In this document: positions 32,312 to 42,116 of the stretch, in pieces
Layout of the letters: the number at the start of each line of letters is the position of its first letter
Numbering within the stretch: the first letter of the stretch is position 1
Assembly (NCBI GenBank): GCA_002914845.1
Contig: JXTC01000141.1
Location: 204,389-268,388 of the forward strand
DNA: 64,000 nt
Source of the DNA: Trema orientale
Lineage: Eukaryota; Streptophyta; Magnoliopsida; Rosales; Cannabaceae
Direction: 5' to 3'
Made by a program: the position numbers and the translations under genes
Notes under the pieces: model-generated
What the model was told of the DNA's origin: nothing
Databases searched by the model: none
The model's input: only the letters and a program-made list of their open reading frames with translations

Positions 32312-33073
32312 TTTTTAAGGGAGTTTTAGTGATCTTTTAACTTGATGAAGCCGGAGGAGAATATAGAACTTGCTAAATAGTGAATAATTTCCCAATAGGA
32401 CACACAGAAGGAAAAGAAAATGTAGTTAGTTACAATAATGAGCTTCGTCAATGAGCAGAAGACCGCTCACCAGGTCCTCTTTTTTTTTTTTTTTTTGGTT
32501 AATAATAAATGAGCCTGGAGTGTTATGGAATGATCTGCGTCTCTATAACATGAGTAAGCTGTCCATGATATTACGGCACATGTGGCACATTTATATTTGT
32601 CCTTTTCATGGGAAATACTAGTTGAATATTAATGAAAGTTAATATTATCATTGATTTATGATTTTCAAATTCTTATAAACGTGGTAGTAAACGAATTTGA
32701 AATGTTCTGTATTATTATTGATCTTTAATTATTTTCATTGTAATTTAAAACTTATAATTTATAAAATATTAATATGGAATATATTCAATAAAATATTAAT
32801 GTGGTTTTAAAATTATGTTTTAATGAAGTAAAATTCAATTATTTTTCTTATTTCATAAGCATATTTTATTGTTATGTATATATTATGTATATGTTCTTTT
32901 TTAATAAGAATTACTATAAATTATGCAATATCAATTATTTAGTATTTCCTAATGTTTTAAGTAAATTTTTTCAGTAAAATCAAATTTTGACATTGGCATC
33001 CATATTATCCGTAAAATCAAAACCTAATATTGACACATCCATATGGACATTTTTATCATTGGGTTCCACTAGC
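32312..33073. other. UGT-B 5' flank and AT-rich spacer
   Basis: The first 300 bp contain conserved UGT promoter words (GAAAAGAAAATGTAGT, AACATGAGTAAG, TGTCCATGAT) also seen at 48.4-49.0 kb. The remainder is AT-rich without features. Confidence 0.5.
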
Positions 33074-33617
33074 TAAGGGCATCCCTGACACTGCATCAAT
33101 TTGGTGTAAAATACTATTTTGGTGTCAAAATCTCTCTCCAATGCAACACCAAATCCTATACTAAATTTGGTGTAGTGAATACTATTATACTATTTAAATT
33201 TGGGGTAACACTATTCAAACTTTTTTATTTTGATTATAACCCCGCCTTGATAATTTCTTACAAATTTATTCCTAATTTATCCTTTTTTATTAACATATAT
33301 TATTTGTAATGAATTAATTTAATTTATATTTAATTTAATTAATTTGATTAATATTTTAAACTAAAATTAAGTAAATAATACAAATATTATTATTTAATTT
33401 TTAGTATATATTGTTAGTTTACTAGAATAATTTTTTCCAATAATTTGCAATAATTTGTCAATTAATATATAGACATAAATTAATTCTTGAGGACTAAAAA
33501 GATAAGGAATAGAAAGAGAATATTCTTTTTAGTGTAAGTTTTAGTGTAATGGGTTGGAGTTTAATTTATAAAAGAGTGAAAGTTACGCTATTTTAGTGCG
33601 ATGGGTTAGAGATGATC
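33074..33617. mobile_element. Possible Tourist/PIF-like MITE, about 545 bp
   Basis: Imperfect inverted ends (GGGCATCCCTGACACTGCATC at the left against GATCATCTCTAACCCATCGCA read inward from the right, given here by matching words GCATC/CATC, CTGACAC/CTAACCC) with TAA/CTAAG on both sides as a possible 3-bp target duplication. The interior is AT-rich and repeats GGTGTAA/TTTAGTGT words. Superfamily is uncertain. Confidence 0.45.
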
Positions 33618-33689
33618 TAAGTATTTATGGTACGTACCATGTGGAGGCGAAGAATTTGCTATAGCATATTATAAAGAATCAAATTCTTG

Positions 33690-33995
33690 ACCAATATCAC
33701 CGAGTGGGGTGGTCTAGTGGTAAAAATTGGCCCCTATAAAGTCGTGGTCATGAGTTCAAGTGCTAGATAATCTCTTTCGGAGTTTTAAATATGAAGATTT
33801 ATTTTCTACCGACCTAGCACCTAACTTAGAGTGCTTGGTAAGAATTGCCACAAAGGAGACTACTCAGGACTTCAACTCTCGACCTCAACCGGCCAAGCTT
33901 TACCACCAGACTACCCCAACCTTCGACCTTAGTGGACCAAGGCTCAACACCAAACCATCCCACTCAGTGTTAGGTTCCAGAAAATGCTAAATGAT
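33690..33995. mobile_element. Head-to-head pair of tRNA-derived SINE heads
   Basis: On the plus strand GGGGTGGTCTAGTGGTAAAA (A box) and GGTCATGAGTTCAAG (B box) begin at about 33705. On the minus strand, from about 33926 leftwards, GGGGTAGTCTGGTGGTAAAG and GGTCGAGAGTTGAAG form a second, similar tRNA-like head. The two face each other about 200 bp apart, making a fold-back structure. Confidence 0.6.
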
Positions 33996-34761
33996 GTTGG
34001 ACTGGTATACTAGAACAAGTTGTGGTCACAAAACGTGGTCGGTTCTTTTATTTTTGTATATATCTCCGTGGTCAGTTTCTTATTTTTGTATCTCTCTCTC
34101 TCTCTTTTCCTTTTTAAATACCAATGTTGCAATCCATTTTTTTCCCAGCTAAGTTAGGCATACGTATCTTGATGGTGATGCCTTGAATATTATTAAGAAC
34201 GTAACTTCCGAGAGAAAAAAAATAAGAAAGAAGATATTGTAGTCGAAAGAAGATATAGTAGTCTCCAGCAAAAAAAAAAAGAAGGAAGATATAGTAGTCT
34301 ATGTTGAAATAGAATGATTTATGTAATTAATTCTTATGATTCTTTCCCATTTCTAGTGTGAACAAATCAATAAGATTATTGGTGGGATATCTTCCCTATG
34401 TATACTTGTACAAACTCAATGAAATATATGAATGAAAAAGAGAGATTATCACTTCTTCAATAGTCTACACATGCACAGAAAACAGCACAAAAAGAGTCCC
34501 GTCATCGATATCAGAAAAAAACTGTGTAAACACCCCACTTAACATATTCATCAATGATTTTTATTTCTTTTTTCATTGACAATTTTAAAAATACGTAGTA
34601 GCACTAGCTGATCAACATCGACTCCGCAGAAACGAAAGACAGAGGAAACATAAGAGTTTAAATAGCACTTATGGAATGCAAGCCAATACATAAAACTTAA
34701 CGTAACAGATCCAAACATATATTAGAAACTTTATTTTTCGAAAACAATGGAAAATAAAAGC
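33996..34761. other. UGT-C 3' flank, homologous to UGT-E 3' flank
   Basis: No gene. Segments near 34165-34210 (TGATGCCTTGAATATT) and 34505-34640 (GTGTAAACACC, CGTAGTAGCACTAGC, ATCGACTCC) recur in order at 53175-53225 and 54045-54190 downstream of UGT-E, showing that the flank was duplicated with the gene. Confidence 0.55.
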
Positions 34762-35899
34762 TTAATGACGATGGCGCCTTTGTGAAATGTCTCGGATAAA
34801 AGCATCAATGTTGGTGTCAGATGAGCCACCTTCGGCCATTGCTTGATGACATGATTTTTGAAGTTCCTTGACTCTTCTCCTCATTAGTTTCCCATCGCTG
34901 CTTTCTGGATCCATGAATCTCTTCACAAGCTCCGAAATTTCGCTTCTCATCACCAAACTCTGGTCAGTCGACTCAAATACTACCTCGTTTTTTAACTTAC
35001 ATCCAATCTTCCAATCATCGACAATTTGCTTGCTATTAAGCATTTGGTCCGCACCCACTGGACAAGTCAACATTGGAACCCCAGCGAAAACGGCTTCCAA
35101 AGTCGAATTCCACCCGCAATGAGTCAAAAACCCACCTACAGAGGGATGGCACAACACCCTTATTTGGTCACACCAAGGAACAACAAACCCGTTTTCACCA
35201 CAGCCGTCTTTTATTTCCAAGGTTTTGTCACGTGCCACCCACATATGTCTGGTGCCACTACTTCGTATACCGGCAACGATTTCATCCAATTGGGCACTCG
35301 AAACTGAAAGAAAACTCCCAAAAGAGACGTACAAAACAAACAAACAGAAAAAAAGAAAGAAAGAAAGAAAGAAAGAAGGTTATATACGAACCAGAGCGTT
35401 CGAATGGGTAATGGCCGTTTTGCTTGATGAGACGAAAGTGGTAGAACACAGAAAACATAGAAGCAGACAGAGGCCGGAACGAAGCCACCGGGATGTTCCT
35501 CCGCTCCCCGACTTCTCCAACCTAAACCAGGAAAGTATCAGCTACGATGGCGCTCACGGGAAGCTCCCGGTCAAGCCCATCGAGGAGCTCCTCAAAGGGA
35601 GCTGCCAACTTGGTCGAGACAGCCTCGAAGAAGCCAGGTAAGTCCCTGGCGCGACAACGCTCGGAGGGTACGACGTTGGCGACTGTGCGGAATCGGATGC
35701 TGTCGGGCTTCGGATCCGACCCGATCAGCCCGAGCCACTCTTCGGTTACCACGAAGGTGACGACAATGTCGCTCTTTCGCGAAGCTAGCAACTTGCAGAT
35801 GTTCATCAACGCGTTGATGTGGCTCCTGCCCGGGTACGGCATCGCCACCACGTGGCAAACGGTGGTTGGCTTCACCTTCACGGCTGCGCTATCGGCCAT
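34762..35899 (-). pseudogene. UGT87A-like gene C, truncated pseudogene
   Basis: Exon 1 is about 35392-35899 (start MADSAAVK; an upstream in-frame ATG at 35929 exists) and the remaining exon 2 about 34762-35338. Exon 1 keeps PYPGRSHINA, TFVVTEEWLGLIG and the AIVAD segment, then has an in-frame TAG (35522-35524) where its closest relative, gene E, has TGG in LLVWATKAGN. The exon then continues in the same frame to a donor. The intron and the first roughly 330 bp of exon 2 (the acceptor-proximal part up to LDSQP) are gone; only about 50 bp of GAAA-repeat DNA separates exon 1 from VLYVSFGSFLS. The PSPG box (WCDQIRVLCHPSVGGF...DQ) is intact. So it has one nonsense codon plus an internal deletion. 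An mRNA could still be made, but not a normal enzyme. Confidence 0.88.
35348..35379. repeat. (GAAA)n tract at the UGT-C deletion junction
   Basis: About six GAAA/AAAG units lie exactly between the truncated exon 2 and exon 1, where the missing sequence of this pseudogene should be. Confidence 0.85.
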
Positions 35900-36154
35900 C
35901 TTGTCACGGCGTACCAGGAGATTTATCAAAAATCAAAATGGTTTTGTTTTGTGTGGTGGACAATATCAAGTGACTTGGCCGGGTCATTACTTATTACTAT
36001 TACTCATGACTATGTCTAAAGAAATTTAAGACAGAAGGAAAAGAAACAGCTATTATTCAAAAAAAAAAAAAAAAAAAAAGAAAGAAACAGCTATTACCTG
36101 AGCTGAGCTGATGTGACTTCACTTGTATAGTGGGGCCTATGTATATTGTTATTA

Positions 36155-36318
36155 GAATAATACTACGAGTACGAGTGCCCGTGGTGCTCAGCACCATAAT
36201 ACCATAATAATGTGTCAGTCTGACACTAGTTAATTGTAATTATAATTCAAGTAGGATCCATATGGAACTCAGTTTATTAATTAAATCATCCAGTAACATA
36301 TAAACATGTTATTATTAT
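36155..36318. mobile_element. MITE family 2, incomplete copy (reverse orientation)
   Basis: Matches the complement of the complete copy at 18290-18473 from its terminal AATAATACTA through TAATTATAATTCAAGTAGGA and AGTTTATTAATTAAATC to CCAGTAACAT. The remaining end is absent; a family-1 MITE lies immediately to the right, within a TTA repeat. Confidence 0.75.
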
Positions 36319-36489
36319 GGGCGCGTCTACAGTAGGGGCGCCCCTACGTAGGGCCCGGTCTATTCACCGTTGGATGGAAATCTGTATATAAATAGATTCT
36401 CCACAGATTCCCGTTATTCCCCACAGATTCCCATCCAACGATAATTAAGGCATGACCCTACGTAGGGACGCCCCTACCGTAGCCATCCC
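36319..36489. mobile_element. MITE family 1, copy C (171 bp)
   Basis: Full-length family-1 element running GGGCGCGTCTACAGTAGGGG to TACCGTAGCCATCCC, with the same near-palindromic core as copies A and B. The flanks share TTATTATTAT (36309-36318 and 36490-36499), a plausible 10-bp duplication, although it is simple sequence. It adjoins the broken end of a family-2 MITE. Confidence 0.8.
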
Positions 36490-36699
36490 TTATTATTATT
36501 ATTATTATTATTATTATTCTCTTCTACTAACTCTGGTCATACTCTCCTCTAAACTGAATTATAGTCCACAGCAATTTAGTCATAATTGATATTTATGACT
36601 AATATTTAGTCACATTTAATAATTTTTGTGACTAAAAATCGGCATTTAATAGTAAGTTATCACTAATATATTTTTAATCACAATCTTTTGTTGATAGTA

Positions 36700-37740
36700 A
36701 TAAAATTTGGGCTTTTTAGTACAAAAATTCACTGAAATCGGAATAATTTAGTAAAATTAACTATGAAGTCAATTTTTTGAACCAAAACTCCTTAAAGTCT
36801 CCTAAAATTAGTTTTGATAGAAAAGCAAGGTGTTTCTGTTATTTTTTTTTTTTTACGGTTAAGTCCTTATTATTTTATTTGTGGCTTTTAGGTCCTTATT
36901 CTTAGATTTTTGTTTCATGCTAATCCTTTTTAATATTTTCTGTCCAATACTGCTGTTAATTAGCATTTGCCCAAAATGTACTCATCTTAGCAGGGGTGAA
37001 ATTAGAAAGAAAGAGAAATTATTGTTTAAAGAAAGAAAAAAAAAAGAGTTGGGTTATTGTTTTCGTTTAAGACGGAGGTAATAAGAAATTGGAAAATTTT
37101 ATATAGTTCTAATATGGATTTACTTTGGTTTAAGTATTCATATATCTAGAAGAGATTTATATGAATATATTACCAATTTTATATAATATATATTGCTAAT
37201 TTTATGTTTTGTCATTCCAATTTTATGGGACATGTATTACCAAAATTTAGAAGGTTCCAATATGGATCTAATTTGATCCAAGTATTCATATATCTCTCTT
37301 TTAGATATACAAATACTTGGATCAAAATAGATCTATATTAGAACCATATAAAATTTTCTAATTTCTTACCTCTATCTTAAATGAAACGATAACCCAACTC
37401 TTTTCTTTAAATAATAATTTCCTTTTGTTTCCAATTTTATTGCTGCTAAGATGAATATATTTTGGACAAGTATTAATTAACAACAGTTTTGGATAGAAAA
37501 TATTAAAAAAGATTAACGTGAAATAAAAATACAAGAATCATTATCTAAAAGCCATAAATAAAAGAATATGGACTTAACCGTAAAAAAAAAAAAAAAAAAA
37601 AACAGAAACACTTCTATTTTCTAACAAAATTACTATTATGGGACTTTAAGAGGTTTTGTTCTAAAAAATTGAGTTGAAGGTTAATTTCACTAAATTGTTT
37701 GAGTTCAGGGGGATTTTTGTATCAAAAAGACTAAAATTTG
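36700..37740. repeat. Large imperfect inverted repeat, about 1 kb, centre near 37221
   Basis: The two halves are diverged inverted copies, e.g. TTTATTTGTGGCTTTTAGG (about 36875) against AAAAGCCATAAATAAAAG (about 37548), and TTAGTACAAAAATTC (36716) against TTTTTGTATCAAAAAG (37714). A second palindrome of about 95 bp (37253-37346) is nested in the centre. Weaker symmetry (GTGACTAAAA words) may extend it to about 36570-37890. No coding frame. It could be a fold-back or MITE-type element, and a transcript would form a long hairpin. Confidence 0.75.
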
Positions 37741-38736
37741 TTTCAAGTAAACGTACATTTAGTCAGAACAAATTCCCCTTTTTATGATTAAAATTTTTAA
37801 CTACGAACTTTTTAGTCATGACATAAAGATAATGATATTCTTTTAATCATGAATGTTTTACTTTTAGTCACAATTTTTATCGTCATTAAAAGTAAAATTT
37901 TATTTATTTATTTTTTTGACGGAAAAAGTAAGGGGTTTTTTCTTTTTTCCTCTGTAGTGGATAAAGCTAGATACATCAATAGGACTATAAAGTTCAAACC
38001 TTTATGATCATATGAAAAAAAAAACTACAATCTCATACAAAATTCAATATTAAATCCGAAAAAAACCTATTTGAAATTATACTCACATACACAATTTCCA
38101 TTTTAGAATTGCACAGACCCAACTTTACTTCAGAAAATTGTATTCTACTTCAAGATTGAATCTTCAAACTCTTATATTTACAAACAAGTTTCATGAATTA
38201 GAAAAAAAAAAAAAAAAATCCTTTTTTAATCAAATCTAACCCTTCAATTTTGAGCCCAAAGAAATCCCAGAAAACAAAAATTGAATTCACTATGAATCAT
38301 TTTCGGAGATTCCTTTGTCCAGCCATCAACATCGATTTACTGAGAAGATGTTTCATCTTCCAAGTTTTGCTCATCCATTTCTTAGTAGAAAGCTGGAGAC
38401 CCTCATCCAAGTACACTTTGTACAACCCATTCCACTTGGCCAATGAGGAAACGAAAATGTTCTACAACCCACTCTACTCAACCTTTGAGGAAATGAAAAT
38501 GATTATTTGGAGTTGAAGACAAGTAAAAGCCGGATAGACACTATTGGACTTGAGAGATGAGAGCTGGAGAGCAAAAATGGAGGATTGTTTTTTCATTTTT
38601 CTTTCTTTTTTGTTTTTTGGATAAACAAGTAATCCTTGGAATTACGTGGCAAATAAGACATGTACACCAATCACAAGAGACTATAAGGCCCATGTTGAAA
38701 AATGCTCGGGTTGAATAGCCTACTTCGAAAAATAAT
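37741..38736. other. AT-rich spacer left of the CACTA element
   Basis: No recognisable gene. An 88-codon open frame at 38250-38516 has no familiar motif and internal near-repeats (CTACAACCCACTCTAC, GTACAACCCATTCCAC), so I do not call it. Confidence 0.45.
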
Positions 38737-38756
38737 CACTACAACAAAAAAGGCCT

Positions 38757-39025
38757 TTCAAGGTGCTTCTTAAGCGCCTTGAAAGGCCTTTCACGGCGCC
38801 CTCGAAAGCGCCTTGGTTCCGGGTGCCGTAATAAGCCCCGGCTACCAAGGCGCTTATTAGGCACCGTGGAAGGTCTTCCACGGCGCCTGTGAGGTGCCTT
38901 GGTAGCCAAGATACCAAGGCGCTTGTAAAGCGCCGTGGAAGGTGCCGTGGAAGACCTTCCACGGCGCCTGATAAGCGCCTTGGTATCTTCAAATACCAAG
39001 GCACTCAAAAAGTGCCGTGGAACAT
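38757..39025. repeat. Left subterminal hairpin array of the CACTA element
   Basis: Repeated words AAGGCGC, GCGCCTTGGTA, CCACGGCGCC and their complements alternate in both directions, e.g. CTTCCACGGCGCCTG facing CGTGGAAG. At least five stem-loops can form. Stems here mix CAAGGCGC and CACGGCGC types, unlike the right end. Confidence 0.85.
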
Positions 39026-39297
39026 ATTTCCAGGGGGTACTTTTAATTTATTTGTCTATTCTACCCCCTGGAATTTTATAAATGTAATCCAATTCCATTA
39101 CATATATACACCACATATTTCAATTAAAATGGAGTATAAATATAAATTTACATACTAAAATTAAATTAACATAATAACTTGATCATGATCATATCCATAT
39201 AGTCTATAAACTAAGTATATATGTACATTAGTTTTCTAAGCCAAACTAACATGATCATCAAAGACTACATAGTTTAAATGAACAAAGATTAAGAACC

Positions 39298-41963
39298 TCA
39301 AATGAGAAATTGTATTAGTTCTTCGACCCACTCTTCAAGAAGTCCATTGATATCATTCTTTGTGTAGAAATTTTGTNNNNNNNNNNNNNNNNNNNNNNNN
39401 NNNNNNNNNNNNNNNNNNNNNNNNNNNNNNNNNNNNNNNNNNNNNNNNNNNNNNNNNNNNNNNNNNNNNNNNNNNNNNNNNNNNNNNNNNNNNNNNNNNN
39501 NNNNNNNNNNNNNNNNNNNNNNNNNNNNNNNNNNNNNNNNNNNNNNNNNNNNNNNNNNNNNNNNNNNNNNNNNNNNNNNNNNNNNNNNNNNNNNNNNNNN
39601 NNNNNNNNNNNNNNNNNNNNNNNNNNNNNNNNNNNNNNNNNNNNNNNNNNNNNNNNNNNNNNNNNNNNNNNNNNNNNNNNNNNNNNNNNNNNNNNNNNNN
39701 NNNNNNNNNNNNNNNNNNNNNNNNNNNNNNNNNNNNNNNNNNNNNNNNNTATACCTATCTTGATAGCCATATTGGGTCACTAAACGGTGTAAACGCCTAC
39801 AAGTACAAAATTCAATATGGATCAAGTGTTGTATTATATAATTACCAACTATAGATACATGTATATATATAAAGTACTATATATATATAAAAAATAAACT
39901 ATTCTTACCTCATGTATAACGTAATAGGTACGGCCCCAATCTTTTGTAACGTGCAAAACTCAATTATGTCTTCTTTGAACACGAGCAAACGAAAAGCTTC
40001 TCCAAATACTTCTTCATCAAAGGGAACATGAACAACAACACCTTCATCCGCTCCTTGAATGGTATTCAATAGTAATCTTATAGAAGCTGGTGCACCATCA
40101 ATTGTAAACTGTGTTTGTGTAATAGATTCCGCTTTCTTTCTTTGTGGATGTACTCTTTCTTGTGTTTGAGGTGGTTGTGGTTGTGAAGACTTATTCTTCC
40201 CCGTTTGTTGCCTATTTATATCATTAAACTCCTAAAATCCAAATAAATGATGAAATGTTAAAAAACAAGCTAATAATTCATATTAGAATTCAATAAAGCA
40301 TGAATTTATTTGGAAAATGGGTCTTTATACCGAATTATCTTCAAAGATGACAAGCATCTTAGGCCATGCAAGAAGCGATCCAAGTGCATCACCTACCAAC
40401 CTTGCATCATCATCTGGATTTGGAATAGGAATTAGGGCTGTAGCATCAAGAACAACCTCTACTGATACACGCAAATTATGCTCCCCCAATTCTCTGCTGT
40501 GAATAATAGTTGATGAGGTTGACTCTTGTAGATGTCCTAAAGCAACTATATTATCACGAGACCCCACTGCAAGCTTGCACGGTCGGTTCTACAATATAGA
40601 AAATAAAACACAATCTTTAAATACAAGTAATTAATAAACAAATAAAAACTCATGTAAACATACTTTTTTGAGTCGTGAAGATGTTCTTACAGCCACTATT
40701 AGATCTACACGTATCTCTTGTGGTTGCACTTCTTCTCTTTGAACTTCTGGCCGTGAAGAGTTGTATTAGAACCAGCAACATTACTTTGTTGTCCTGCTAG
40801 AATCTTAGCAATTTCTGCATTAAACCATTCTTCTTGTTCTTTAAGCATTTATTGTATCCTGCTTGTTTGTTCATCTTGCCATTGTTTCAAATCAAATGGG
40901 TATTGCTTCTTTGTTGGAGCAGGTTGATGAAAATATTGTCTGTGGCTAACGTGAAATCCCATTCCCCGTACACATCCAGAATATTCAGGAGTACCTAAAG
41001 CTATTGTTAAGATATCATTAGAACCGTCTATTTCGAGTTTTCCCTCCTGGAATTGTTGAGTATAATATTCCTACAAAATATGTACAGAATTTGAACATTA
41101 GACTATGCTATACTTTTAATAAAATTAGAAAATAATATAATCAATATGTTGTAATAAGCAACTTACAATTCTATCAACTATCACTTTGATTTCCTCAGTA
41201 TGGCCTCCCTTTTTAGGAATACGTCCTCTACTCCATAGCTCAGATCTATCAATACCACATCGACCCTCCTCTTTTTCAATCTTAGATTTTAATCCAGCAT
41301 AACCCAAGCGAGACATACGATGTGGATATTTATTTTGCGTTGCTCTTTTCTGTTGTACTTTCCTAGCTTCCTCCCATTCTGCACTTAGTCTTTTCTTAAT
41401 AAATTCATCCCACACTTTAGGTTCAATCCATAGTGCATATGATGCTGGAGGATGCTCTAATAACTCTGGACAAGTATATCTATACTCATAAATTAGTTCA
41501 GTTGTAATCCTAGACTTAAAATCTCTCCATATTTTCCCACAACTTTTTAAAGTTTCTGTTTTTGCTCTGTAGTCCAATACAAATGTTTCCTACAATGTAA
41601 AAGAAATAATGTTAATACTAAATATATATTCTAATAAATATGAAATTGAAAGATTCAAGTTCATACCAATATTATATGCCAAAGCTCATCTTTTAGGTCC
41701 TTTGGTACAAGCGTCCAGTTATCAATATTGATTGGGATCTTGCGACAAACCATAAAGCCACAAAAGCTCACCAGATATTTACCTTCATCCCCAGTTGGTT
41801 ATCCCCATTCATTGTACGCGACAACTTCTTTTTTGTTATCACTTATTTTTTTAATCAACTCCTTCATCTGAGTTGTTCCCCTTGGGTTCTTTTTGTGTTT
41901 TCTTTCACCTTGACTTTGTGATGGTGTAAATTGATAAACATCGTCTTCACCTTCATTTTCCAT
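39298..41963 (-). pseudogene. Second CACTA gene (En/Spm plant transposase type), broken
   Basis: A spliced gene starting near 41963 (MENEGEDDVYQ). Exon pieces include about 41663-41963 (PINIDNWTLVPKDLKDELW), 41165-41590 (FKSRITTELI, KVWDEFIKKRLS, the plant En/Spm transposase region), 40674-41072 (TPEYSGCVRGMG, PAPTKKQYPFD), 40325-40590 (GSRDNIVALGHL, VEVVLDATALIPIP) and 39905-40230 (VHVPFDEEVF, QKIGAVPITLYM, resembling the part before a Ulp1-like C48 protease domain found in many plant CACTA genes). The end (EEWVEELIQFL) lies at 39298-39376 beyond the N gap. At least two in-frame stops occur: TAA at 41799-41801, where relatives probably have CAA (EWGQP), and TAA at 40849-40851. Exon limits are approximate. 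Confidence 0.75.
39377..39749. other. Assembly gap (373 N) inside the CACTA element
   Basis: Unknown bases that interrupt the 3' end of the second CACTA gene. Confidence 0.95.
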
Positions 41964-42116
41964 GTCAATAATTACCTGTTAAATAATAAGACCACTAATG
42001 TAGATCAAAAATTAAGATAGAAAATAATAAGCATGTAAATATAGGAGATAATATATTTTAAAAAACAAAACATCAATCCATAGATATAAAAACGAAACAA
42101 AAAGATCTTATTTGAT

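Noticed and set aside
36881-37081. 66-codon hydrophobic frame
   Set aside because: Lies within the arm of the 1-kb inverted repeat and is explained by it.
38250-38516. 88-codon frame left of the CACTA element
   Set aside because: No recognisable motif, internal near-duplication and no neighbouring gene structure. Could be real but unsupported.
39298-39854. Open frames spanning the second N run
   Set aside because: Mostly unknown bases; only the short CACTA gene end at 39298-39376 has support.
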